From Kribbella sandramycini (GTDB lineage Bacteria; Actinomycetota; Actinomycetes; Propionibacteriales; Kribbellaceae), in the NCBI RefSeq assembly GCF_013131805.1, contig NZ_JABJRC010000004.1, forward strand, positions 310,001 through 374,000: a stretch of 64,000 nucleotides of DNA. Direction: 5' to 3'. How positions within the stretch are numbered: position 1 is the stretch's first letter; the number at the start of each line of letters is the position of its first letter. The notes under the pieces were generated by a model. It did not search any database. It was given only the letters and a program-made list of their open reading frames with translations, and had not been told where the DNA came from. Both the position numbers and the translations under genes were made by a program. Positions 52,189-59,192 of the stretch are shown one piece after another.

Positions 52189-52346
52189 GTCCTGCACCGC
52201 TCTCAGTGCGCCAGCTCCGGTGTCCAGGTGGGTACATCGCAAGGCGGAGGGGCGCCCTCGATGCGGTGTTCATCGTGGGCGCTCATCCAACGCGGCGAGG
52301 TGCCCGCCTGGGCGCCGGAGATGGTGTGCTGAGGGCGGTGGAGGAC
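52189..52346 (+). other. Long hairpin element B between divergent menG and menF
   Basis: The arms 52189-52240 and 52295-52346 (52 bases each) pair almost throughout: 41 Watson-Crick pairs, 8 differences that are G.U pairs only on the plus strand, and 3 real mismatches. The inside carries GCGCCC-T-CGATG, a 7-base loop CGGTGTT, and CATCG-T-GGGCGC (52252-52282). The whole forms one 158-base hairpin about 70 bases ahead of menF. It shares the stretch CTC-(A/G)GTGCG, AGCTC, GGCGGAGGGG and CGATGCGG with element A in the same orientation. Could be an RNA leader, a small RNA or a palindromic mobile repeat. Confidence 0.75.
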
Positions 52347-52416
52347 GCGAGGTTGATCACGGGTGCGACAGGCGCTGAAATTCACTGGACATGAAGCGGT
52401 CGTACGCTTGCATCTC

Positions 52417-53688
52417 GTGAGCGCATCTCCAGGGAGCCAACCGGCCGTCGTGACCGCGCCGCAGCTCGTCGTCCGCAGCGTCGCGGTGGACGGCGTCGCG
52501 GAGCGGCTGATCGACCATCTGCCGGCCGAAGGCGGGCTGAGCTGGGTCCGCCGCGGGGACGGGCACGTCGGCTGGGGCGTCGCCGCGCGACTCGATGTTG
52601 CCGGTGGCAACCGCTTCCAGGAGGCGGTGCGCTGGTGGCAGCAGCTGGTCGGCGCGGCCGTGGTGCGCGACGAGATCGGCGTACCAGGCTCCGGACTGGT
52701 CTGCTTCGGCTCGTTCGGGTTCACCGACTCCGACCCCGGTGAGCTGGTGGTGCCCGAGGTGATCGTCGGCCGCCGCGGCGGCACCACCTGGGTGACCACG
52801 GTCTCCCCCGCCAGCTCGCTGGCCGCGCCGCCCGAGCTCGTCACCCACGAGCCCTCGCCGGTGCACGAGGTGACGTTCGCGGACGGCGCGCGCTCCGGCG
52901 CCGACTGGTCGGGCATCGTGGCGGACGCCGTCCGCCGGATCACCGCCGGCACGCTGGACAAGGTGGTCCTCGCCCGCGATCTGATCGCGATCGCCGATCA
53001 GCCGATCGACCTGCGCTGGCCGCTGCGCCGGCTGGCCGCGGCGTACCCGAACTGCTGGACCTTCTCGGTCGACGGGCTGATCGGCGCCACGCCGGAGCTG
53101 CTGGTCCGCCGGGAGAAAGGGCTGATCACCTCCCGGGTCCTCGCGGGGACGATTCGCCGCACCGGCGACGACGCGCACGACCTCGCGCTGGCCGCGTCGC
53201 TGGCCCGGTCGTCGAAGGACCTCGAGGAGCACGAGTTCGCCGTCCGCTCGGTCGCCGACGCGCTGAAACCGCACTGCAAGTCGATGAACGTGCCCGAGAC
53301 GCCGTTCGTCCTGCACCTGCCGAACGTGATGCATCTCGCGACCGACGTGGCCGGCGTGGCGAACAACGGCGCCTCCGCGCTCGGGCTGGCCGCCTCGCTG
53401 CACCCGTCGGCCGCGGTCTGCGGGACGCCGACGCCGGTCGCCCGCGACCTGATCGGCGAGATCGAGGGGATGAGCCGCGGTCGCTTCAGCGGGCCGGTCG
53501 GCTGGATGGACGCCGCCGGCGACGGCGAGTGGTGTATCGCACTGCGCTGCGGTCAGGCCGACCCGGACGACGCGCGCAAGATGCGCCTGTTCGCGGGCGC
53601 CGGGATCGTGGCCGGCTCCGATCCGGACGCCGAACTGGCCGAGACGAACGCGAAACTGGTTCCGATGCGAGACGCACTAGGAGAGTGA
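52417..53688 (+). CDS. menF: Isochorismate synthase, menaquinone pathway
   Basis: About 423 residues of the chorismate-binding family, converting chorismate to isochorismate. The C-terminal catalytic domain is clear: GTLDKVVLARDLIAIA, CWTFSVDGLIGATPELLVRR, GLITSRVLAGTIRRTGDD, SSKDLEEHEFAVRSVADALK, LHPSAAVCGTPTPVARDLIG and GRFSGPVGWMDAAGDGEWCI. The start is uncertain (GTG 52417 preferred, GTG 52450 possible), with no obvious ribosome site. The upstream long hairpin may matter for its expression. The MBL gene follows after 2 bases. Confidence 0.88.
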   Translation: MSASPGSQPAVVTAPQLVVRSVAVDGVAERLIDHLPAEGGLSWVRRGDGHVGWGVAARLDVAGGNRFQEAVRWWQQLVGAAVVRDEIGVPGSGLVCFGSFGFTDSDPGELVVPEVIVGRRGGTTWVTTVSPASSLAAPPELVTHEPSPVHEVTFADGARSGADWSGIVADAVRRITAGTLDKVVLARDLIAIADQPIDLRWPLRRLAAAYPNCWTFSVDGLIGATPELLVRREKGLITSRVLAGTIRRTGDDAHDLALAASLARSSKDLEEHEFAVRSVADALKPHCKSMNVPETPFVLHLPNVMHLATDVAGVANNGASALGLAASLHPSAAVCGTPTPVARDLIGEIEGMSRGRFSGPVGWMDAAGDGEWCIALRCGQADPDDARKMRLFAGAGIVAGSDPDAELAETNAKLVPMRDALGE

Positions 53689-53690
53689 CT

Positions 53691-54308
53691 GTGAAGCTCA
53701 CGAAGTTCGCGCATGCCTGTGTCCGCCTGGAGAAGGACGGCAAGACCCTGCTGGTCGACCCGGGCTCGTTCAGCGAGGACGCCGTCTTCGCCGCCGCGGA
53801 CGCCGTCCTGGTCACCCACGAGCACCCGGACCACCTCGACATCGCGCGGATCGCCGCCCTCGACGTCCCCGTCTACACCAACGCCGGCGTCGCGGCCCAG
53901 CTCACCGAACTCGGCGACCGCGTCCACGTCGTCGCAGGCGGCCAGTCCTTCGACGCCGCCGGCTTCGCCGTCACCGCCTACGGCCAGGACCACGCCGTCA
54001 TCCTCCCCGAGTGGGGCGTCCCCTGCGCCAACATCGGCTTCCTGATCGACGACGCCGTCTACCACCCCGGCGACTCCTTCACCCAGCCCGACCGCGCCGT
54101 CCACACCAACCTGGTCCCCATCTCCGGTCCATGGTTCGCCCTCCCGCCGGCCGTCGAGTACGCCCGCACCGTTCAGGCGACCCAGCTCGTCGGCATCCAC
54201 GACGGCCTGCTCTCCGAGATCGGCCTCGGCATGTTCCCCCGCTTCTTCAACACCGACGAACGCCCGTACGTCCGGCTCTCCCCTGGGGACTCGACCGAGA
54301 TCAGCTGA
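53691..54308 (+). CDS. MBL-fold metal-dependent hydrolase (UlaG-like)
   Basis: 205-residue metallo-beta-lactamase-fold protein. GTG 53691 has ribosome site TAGGAGAG. Metal motif VTHEHPDHLDI (H43, H45, D47, H48), a later VYHPGDSF aspartate/histidine pair and GIHDGLLSEIG near the end. The compact form KLTKFAHACVRLEKDGKTLL resembles UlaG/YycJ-like hydrolases. The substrate is unknown. Coupled to menF, so perhaps related to quinone or lactone metabolism, but that is only a position-based guess. Confidence 0.82.
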   Translation: MKLTKFAHACVRLEKDGKTLLVDPGSFSEDAVFAAADAVLVTHEHPDHLDIARIAALDVPVYTNAGVAAQLTELGDRVHVVAGGQSFDAAGFAVTAYGQDHAVILPEWGVPCANIGFLIDDAVYHPGDSFTQPDRAVHTNLVPISGPWFALPPAVEYARTVQATQLVGIHDGLLSEIGLGMFPRFFNTDERPYVRLSPGDSTEIS

Positions 54309-55140
54309 ACTTGTAGGCCACCAGATCCTGCAGGGGCTCGTAGCCGATGGCGGCGTAGATCTTGTTGGACGTCGGGTTGGCCAGGTCGGTCATCAGGCAG
54401 ACCTGGTTGCCGGCAGCGCTCAGGGTCTGGGTGACGTGGGCGGTGAGGGCGCTGGCGTAGCCGTGGCCCCGGTAGGGGGGCGGGGTGTAGACGGGGCCGA
54501 TGCGGACGGCGCCGAAGGCGGGGGCCTGGTGGCCGACGAGGGCGACCAGGTGGCCGTTGCAGTCCCAGATCCAGAGGCGGTGGTGCTCGGTGCGCTGTTC
54601 GAGCCAGCGGCGGTCGGCTTCGGCGCCTTCGGCGGCGTGGCCGACTTCTTGGCGGTAGGCGCCGAAGAAGGGGGTGAGGACGTCGAGGTCGGCCGGTTCG
54701 GCGAGCCTCGGCGTACCGACGGCGCGCTGCGGGACGAACGTGCCGAGTTTGTGCAGGCGGACGCGTTCGGAGGGGACGAAGGCGCGGCCGGTCCGGACGG
54801 CGTACTGCTCGGCGAACAGGCGGGCCGCGTCGGCCGAGCCGATCACGCTCCGGGCGCGCGGGACGGCGTTCGCGAGGACGTCGACCACGTGCGGGACGAG
54901 GCCGGTCGGGAGGCCGGAGAGGTTGATCCCGCGGAGCGCCGTCCAGATGACCGCGCCGAGCACCTCGCCGGCCGGGTTGTGGACCGAGACGAAGACCGGC
55001 GGCTCGGGGTCGTCGACCAGGCCGCGGACCCGGTCGGAGACATTGCTCAAGATGGTGGTGTTGAGCACCGGATCACGTTGCAGGAAAGGGAAAACCAGCT
55101 CGGCGAAGGCAGCTGGGTCGCGGGTGACGCGGACGGTCAT
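54301..55140 (-). CDS. GNAT-family N-acetyltransferase (second of a tandem pair)
   Basis: 279 residues. The C-terminal half is a GNAT domain: IWDCNGHLVALVGHQAPAFG, VRIGPVYTPPPYRGHGYASA (acetyl-CoA loop) and QVCLMTDLANPTSNKIYAAIGY. The N-terminal ~130 residues (FAELVFPFLQRDPVLNTTIL) are a second, degenerate GNAT-like half. About half identical in pattern to the next gene upstream, a tandem duplicate. Overlaps the MBL gene by 8 bases (convergent) and the upstream paralogue by 4. Confidence 0.87.
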   Translation of the reverse strand: MTVRVTRDPAAFAELVFPFLQRDPVLNTTILSNVSDRVRGLVDDPEPPVFVSVHNPAGEVLGAVIWTALRGINLSGLPTGLVPHVVDVLANAVPRARSVIGSADAARLFAEQYAVRTGRAFVPSERVRLHKLGTFVPQRAVGTPRLAEPADLDVLTPFFGAYRQEVGHAAEGAEADRRWLEQRTEHHRLWIWDCNGHLVALVGHQAPAFGAVRIGPVYTPPPYRGHGYASALTAHVTQTLSAAGNQVCLMTDLANPTSNKIYAAIGYEPLQDLVAYKFS

Positions 55141-55961
55141 TCGGTGAACTCCAGGACGGTGAAGTCGCCGACCGGGCGATACCCGGCCTGGTGGTAGATC
55201 TTGTTCGAGGTCGGGTTGGCCAGGTCGGTGTAGAGACAGGCCTGGTTGCCGTCGGCAAGTATTTGGGCGGTGACATGGCTGGTCAGGGCGCCGGCGTACC
55301 CGTGCCGGCGGTGTTCGGGCGGAGTGTAGACCGGGCCGACCCGGCAGACGCCGAAGACCGGCCGATGGAAGCCGACCATACTCACCGCGACGCCGTCGAC
55401 CGCCCAGATCCACATCGTGCCCTCGGTGAACTTGTGCTCGGCCCAGTCCCGCGGGTCGTCGCCGAGTTCGGGGAAGCCGTCGCGGCCCCACGCCGCGACC
55501 AGCTCGATCTCGCTCGCCTGCATCGGCCGCGGGGCGCCGGCATCCGCGGCGAGTGGAGTCAGGTCGATCAGTTTGTGCAGCCGGGTCGCCATGTGCTGGT
55601 CGGCGCCGCCGCCGCGCAACTGCTGCCAGCGGGCGGCGAACCGCGTCGCCGACGGGTGGCTCCCCGCGACACCCGGCACCTCGGTGAGCACCTCCGCGAA
55701 GGTGTCCGCTACCAGCTCGGCGAGGTCCTCCTGGAGGGCGCCCAGGTAGACGCCGCGCCCGGGTGTGCGCATCGCGGCCCCGACGACGTCGCCGTCGTGG
55801 ACCGAGACGTAGTACGCCGGTTCGTCGTCCTCGGGACGGACGCCGGTGGCGCGCTCGTGGACGTTGGTCATGATCACCGTGTGCAACACGGGATCCTGTT
55901 GCAGCAAAGGGAAGACGGTCTCCGCGAAGGCGGCGGGATCGGAGGTGACACGGACGTCCAT
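55137..55961 (-). CDS. GNAT-family N-acetyltransferase (first of a tandem pair)
   Basis: 274 residues, same plan as its neighbour: VTSDPAAFAETVFPLLQQDP at the start, and the C-terminal GNAT domain with RVGPVYTPPEHRRHGYAGAL and ACLYTDLANPTSNKIYHQAG. The two are translated together (ATGA). Substrates are unknown; members often acetylate small amines or antibiotics. Confidence 0.87.
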   Translation of the reverse strand: MDVRVTSDPAAFAETVFPLLQQDPVLHTVIMTNVHERATGVRPEDDEPAYYVSVHDGDVVGAAMRTPGRGVYLGALQEDLAELVADTFAEVLTEVPGVAGSHPSATRFAARWQQLRGGGADQHMATRLHKLIDLTPLAADAGAPRPMQASEIELVAAWGRDGFPELGDDPRDWAEHKFTEGTMWIWAVDGVAVSMVGFHRPVFGVCRVGPVYTPPEHRRHGYAGALTSHVTAQILADGNQACLYTDLANPTSNKIYHQAGYRPVGDFTVLEFTE

Positions 55962-56017
55962 GGACCGGGAGACTACGCCTGCCAGGTGTCCAACAGCGCC
56001 CGATTTAGACTGCGCGT

Positions 56018-56926
56018 ATGTCCACGACGCGGTTGCTGCTGCTGGGGATCGTCCGGATCTTCCAGCCGGCCTACGGATACCAGCTGCGCCGGGAGCTGCT
56101 GACGTGGAACGTGCAGGAGTGGGCCAACATCAATCCGGGCTCGATCTACACGGGGTTGCGGACGCTGGCCAAGCACGGCTACCTGGCCGAACTCGACGAC
56201 GGCGAGCCCGGGCGGACGTCGTACCAGCTCACCCCGGAGGGCGATCAGGAGTTCTTCTCGCTGCTTCGGCAGCATCTCTGGACGGTCGACGGATTCCATC
56301 CGGACCGGATGCAGGCGGCGCTGAACTTTCTCTGGACGCTGCCGCGCGACGAGGTGCTCGTCGCGCTGGACGGCCGGATCGGGCAGCTGGAGAGCCGGCT
56401 GAAGACGGCGCCGTTCGACGAGCGGCAGATCCAGGCCGATCCGAGTACGCCGAACCAGGTGGTCGAGATGCTCCGGATCGCGGCCGCGCGCGACCAGGGC
56501 GAGCTCGGCTGGACGCGTGAATTCCGGGAGCGGATCGCGACCGGGGCCTACGCGTTCGCGGCGCCACCATCTTCCTCACCACCCACTACCTCGACGAGGC
56601 CGACGCCCTCTGCGACCGCATCCTCGTCATCGACCACGGCCGCATCGTCGCCGCCGGCACCCCCGACGACCTCAAACAACAAGTCTCCGGCGACGCCGTC
56701 CGCCTCGCCCTCACCACCCCCGCCGACGCCCCCGCCACCACCAAGATCATCCAAGGCCTCGAAGGCGCAACCGCCGTCGAGACCGACGCCACCACCGTCA
56801 CCTTCCGCATCCCCCGCGGCGGCGCCATCCTCCCGGGCTTGCTCCGTTCGATCGACGCCCAAGGCATCGAACTGTCCGGTGTGGAAGTCCACCGCCCCAC
56901 CCTCGACGACGTCTTCCTCACCATGA
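56018..56926 (+). CDS. PadR-family regulator with a chimeric C-terminus caused by a deletion
   Basis: Residues 1-~180 are a PadR regulator: winged helix LLLLGIVRIFQPAYGYQLRR, NINPGSIYTGLRTLAKHGYL, GRTSYQLTPEGDQEFFSLL and a helical C-terminal domain to RERIATGAYAFA. Beyond about 56560 the frame runs out of phase through an ABC ATPase gene, giving ~120 low-complexity residues rich in S, P and T. The PadR part is probably functional or nearly so. TAGACT at 56006-56011, 7 bases ahead of the ATG, suggests a leaderless transcript. PadR proteins typically control drug-responsive exporters such as the adjacent one. Confidence 0.75.
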   Translation: MSTTRLLLLGIVRIFQPAYGYQLRRELLTWNVQEWANINPGSIYTGLRTLAKHGYLAELDDGEPGRTSYQLTPEGDQEFFSLLRQHLWTVDGFHPDRMQAALNFLWTLPRDEVLVALDGRIGQLESRLKTAPFDERQIQADPSTPNQVVEMLRIAAARDQGELGWTREFRERIATGAYAFAAPPSSSPPTTSTRPTPSATASSSSTTAASSPPAPPTTSNNKSPATPSASPSPPPPTPPPPPRSSKASKAQPPSRPTPPPSPSASPAAAPSSRACSVRSTPKASNCPVWKSTAPPSTTSSSP

Positions 56927-56979
56927 CCGGCCGCTCCCTCCGCGACGAGAACCCCCCAGCCAAGGAGGTCGCCGCGTGA
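56563..56979 (+). pseudogene. ABC transporter ATPase, C-terminal fragment only
   Basis: The frame beginning near 56563 reads ATIFLTTHYLDEADALCDRI, i.e. the H-loop of a DrrA-type ATPase, and continues with VIDHGRIVAAGTPDDLKQQV and a normal C-terminal regulatory part (RPTLDDVFLTMTGRSLRDEN) to the stop at 56979. Walker A, signature and Walker B, roughly the first 190 residues, are missing. The join with the PadR gene near 56560 is abrupt, indicating a deletion between the two genes. Its stop overlaps the permease start (GTGA). Confidence 0.85.
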
Positions 56980-57740
56980 ACGTGTGGCGGGATACTTGGG
57001 TGGTTTTTCGGCGGGCTTTGCGGTTGTCGGTGCGGCATCCGATGTGGTCGGTGCTGATGTTGAGTCAGCCGTTGATGTATTTGCTCTTGTTCGGGCCGTT
57101 GCTGAAGCCGTTGACGGCGGAGATCAGCCAGGGGGCGGCGACGAATGCTTATCAGGTGTTCATTCCGGGGCTGATCGTGCAGCTCGGGATGTTCGGGGCG
57201 ATGTTCGTCGGGTTCGGGTTGATCGCGGAGTACCGGGCCGGGGTGATCGAGGCCGACCGGGTGACGCCGGCGTCGCGGGTCGCGTTGATGGCCGGGCGGG
57301 TGTTGCGGGATGTGGTCGTGCTGGTGGCGCAGTCGGTGCTGTTGCTGCTGGCGGCGCTGCCGCTCGGGTTGCGGGCGCCGTGGGCGGGCGTGCTGTTGTC
57401 GCTGGTGATCGTGGCGCTGCTCGGCGCGACGTTCGCGTCGCTGTCGTACGCCGTCGCCCTGATCACCAAGAGCGAGGACGCACTGGCCCCGCTGCTGAAC
57501 GGCATCGCGATGCCGCTGCTGTTGCTGTCCGGCATCCTGCTGCCGATGCAGATCGGCCCGACGTGGCTGCAGCGGCTGTCCGACATCAGTCCGCTCAAGC
57601 ATGTGGTGAACGGCGTCCGGGCGATGTTCCAGGGCGACATCGTCAGCAGTCCGGCGCTGTGGGGCCTGTTCTGGGTCGTGCTGCTGACGGTGGTCGGCCT
57701 GACTGTCGGTGCCCGGACGTTCCGGAAAGAGTCCGCTTGA
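56976..57740 (+). CDS. ABC-2 type exporter permease (DrrB-like)
   Basis: 254 residues with six membrane helices, from GTG 56976. Typical: RHPMWSVLMLSQPLMYLLLF, QVFIPGLIVQLGMFGAMFVG, AEYRAGVIEADRVTPASRVA, LGATFASLSYAVALITKSED and MPLLLLSGILLPMQIGPTWL. It was translated together with the ATPase. Since that ATPase is truncated, the exporter is probably inactive unless another ATPase serves it; the permease itself looks intact. Confidence 0.88.
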   Translation: MNVWRDTWVVFRRALRLSVRHPMWSVLMLSQPLMYLLLFGPLLKPLTAEISQGAATNAYQVFIPGLIVQLGMFGAMFVGFGLIAEYRAGVIEADRVTPASRVALMAGRVLRDVVVLVAQSVLLLLAALPLGLRAPWAGVLLSLVIVALLGATFASLSYAVALITKSEDALAPLLNGIAMPLLLLSGILLPMQIGPTWLQRLSDISPLKHVVNGVRAMFQGDIVSSPALWGLFWVVLLTVVGLTVGARTFRKESA

Positions 57741-57755
57741 GTTCATGAGCGCGTC

Positions 57756-57783
57756 GCACGGCCGGAGTAACGTCCGGCCGTGC
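57756..57783 (+). promoter_or_regulatory. Hairpin enclosing the start codon of the mannosyltransferase-like gene
   Basis: A perfect 11-bp inverted repeat, GCACGGCCGGA (57756-57766) and TCCGGCCGTGC (57773-57783), loop GTAACG. The GTG start (57780-57782) lies in the right arm. It may end the exporter transcript and also limit translation of the next gene. Confidence 0.6.
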
Positions 57784-59192
57784 GTTCGCCTCTGGTCCGT
57801 GGCCTGGTGGGTTCCGTCGTGGTCGCCTTCGCCAGTCTGGTGACCTCGGTGGTGCCGCCCTCGTCGTGGGTGGCGTCCTTCCCGATCACCAGCGACCTGC
57901 GCGCCACCCTGCCCGGCCGGATGGTCGGCCTGTCGTTCATGGTCGCCGGGCTCGGCCTGCTGGCCTGGGCCTGGCTGTCGACCGGCCGTCAGGTGCTGGC
58001 CGGTCAACGCCCCCCACTGCTCCGAATGGCGACGTACTGGAGTCTCCCGCTCCTCCTCATCCCGCCACTGTTCAGCCGCGACGCCTGGAGCTACGCAGCC
58101 CAGGGCGCGCTGGTGGCCGAGGGATTCGACCCGTACGCCGTTGGCCCCGGCGCCCTCTCCGGTCACATCATCGAAGCCGTCGACCCGATGTGGATGCAGA
58201 CCCCAGCGCCGTACGGCCCGCTCCCGCTCGCGTACGGCGGCCTGATGGCCAAACTGACCATGGACCCGTACGTGCTGATGCTGGCGCACCGACTGCTCGC
58301 AGTGGTCGGCGTCATCCTGATCGCGTGGGCTGTCCCCCGGCTAGCGACCGCCTGTCGCGTCGACCCAGTGTTTGCGACCTGGCTGGTCGTGGCGAACCCG
58401 ATGCTGCTCACGCACGGCATCGGCGCCGCCCACAACGACATGCTGATGCTGGGCCTGGCCTGCAGCGCTTTCGCACTCGCACTGACCGGCCACTGGGGTA
58501 CGGCGGCCGTTCTGGCCGGCGTAGCGGCCGCAGTGAAACTTCCGGGCGGTCTGGTGGCCATTGCGATCGCAGCGGTGATGAGTCCACTCGCGGGACGGAT
58601 GCAGCGCGTCGCCAGTCTCGCCATTGCCGGTGCGCTGTCAGTGCTGTCGTTGGTGACAGTCGGCGCGCTGACCGGTGTCGGCTCGGGTTGGCTCGGTGCA
58701 CTCGACGTCCCCGGCCTGGTCCGATCACCGTTCTCGATCGCGAACCTGGTCGGTGGCGCGACGTCCGGCATCCTTGGCTGGCTCGGCGAGGACACTGCGG
58801 CCGAGCAGTCCCTCCAGATCATCAGACTGGCCGGAATGCTGCTGGCCGTCACAGTGATCGCCGTACTGAGCCTCCGGTCGTCAATCCACTATGCAGCCCG
58901 GGCGGTGGGCATTGCGCTGCTGACGATCGTGCTGCTCGGCCCAACCGCCCACGACTGGTACTTCCTCTGGTGCCTGCCGTTCCTGGCCGTTGCGCGCCCC
59001 GGCCGGCGCGTGACGACTGCCATCACCGCGATCAGCCTCATCTTCACCATCGCCGCACCACTGAACTCATCACTGCGCGGTGCGACGATTCCGATCCTCA
59101 CCACGACCGCACTGGTCCTGGTGATCGTTGCGCCACTGCTCAATCGGGCACGGACGCTGCTAGCAGCTCCGCGGCCAACTGTCGGTGTGTAG
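57780..59192 (+). CDS. Membrane glycosyltransferase, polyprenol-phosphate-mannose-dependent type (MptA/MptB-like)
   Basis: 470 residues with about 12 helices, GT-C fold. The catalytic loop FSRDAWSYAAQGALVAEGFD (RD acidic motif) followed by GPGALSGHIIEAVDPMWMQT and PAPYGPLPLAYGG is typical of actinobacterial alpha-1,6-mannosyltransferases of lipomannan/lipoglycan synthesis. Further: ANPMLLTHGIGAAHNDMLML and GPTAHDWYFLWCLPFLAVAR. Sugar and acceptor are inferred from family only. Ends 53 bases inside menD (convergent). Confidence 0.78.
   Translation: MRSPLVRGLVGSVVVAFASLVTSVVPPSSWVASFPITSDLRATLPGRMVGLSFMVAGLGLLAWAWLSTGRQVLAGQRPPLLRMATYWSLPLLLIPPLFSRDAWSYAAQGALVAEGFDPYAVGPGALSGHIIEAVDPMWMQTPAPYGPLPLAYGGLMAKLTMDPYVLMLAHRLLAVVGVILIAWAVPRLATACRVDPVFATWLVVANPMLLTHGIGAAHNDMLMLGLACSAFALALTGHWGTAAVLAGVAAAVKLPGGLVAIAIAAVMSPLAGRMQRVASLAIAGALSVLSLVTVGALTGVGSGWLGALDVPGLVRSPFSIANLVGGATSGILGWLGEDTAAEQSLQIIRLAGMLLAVTVIAVLSLRSSIHYAARAVGIALLTIVLLGPTAHDWYFLWCLPFLAVARPGRRVTTAITAISLIFTIAAPLNSSLRGATIPILTTTALVLVIVAPLLNRARTLLAAPRPTVGV

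Noticed and set aside
51376..52332. Plus-strand open frame across menG and both hairpin elements
   Set aside because: It is antisense to menG and its translation has no recognisable features; similarity between its ends is due to the inverted repeats.
52203..52961. Minus-strand 252-codon frame opposite menF
   Set aside because: Low-complexity S/T/R/P composition and opposed to a well-supported isochorismate synthase.
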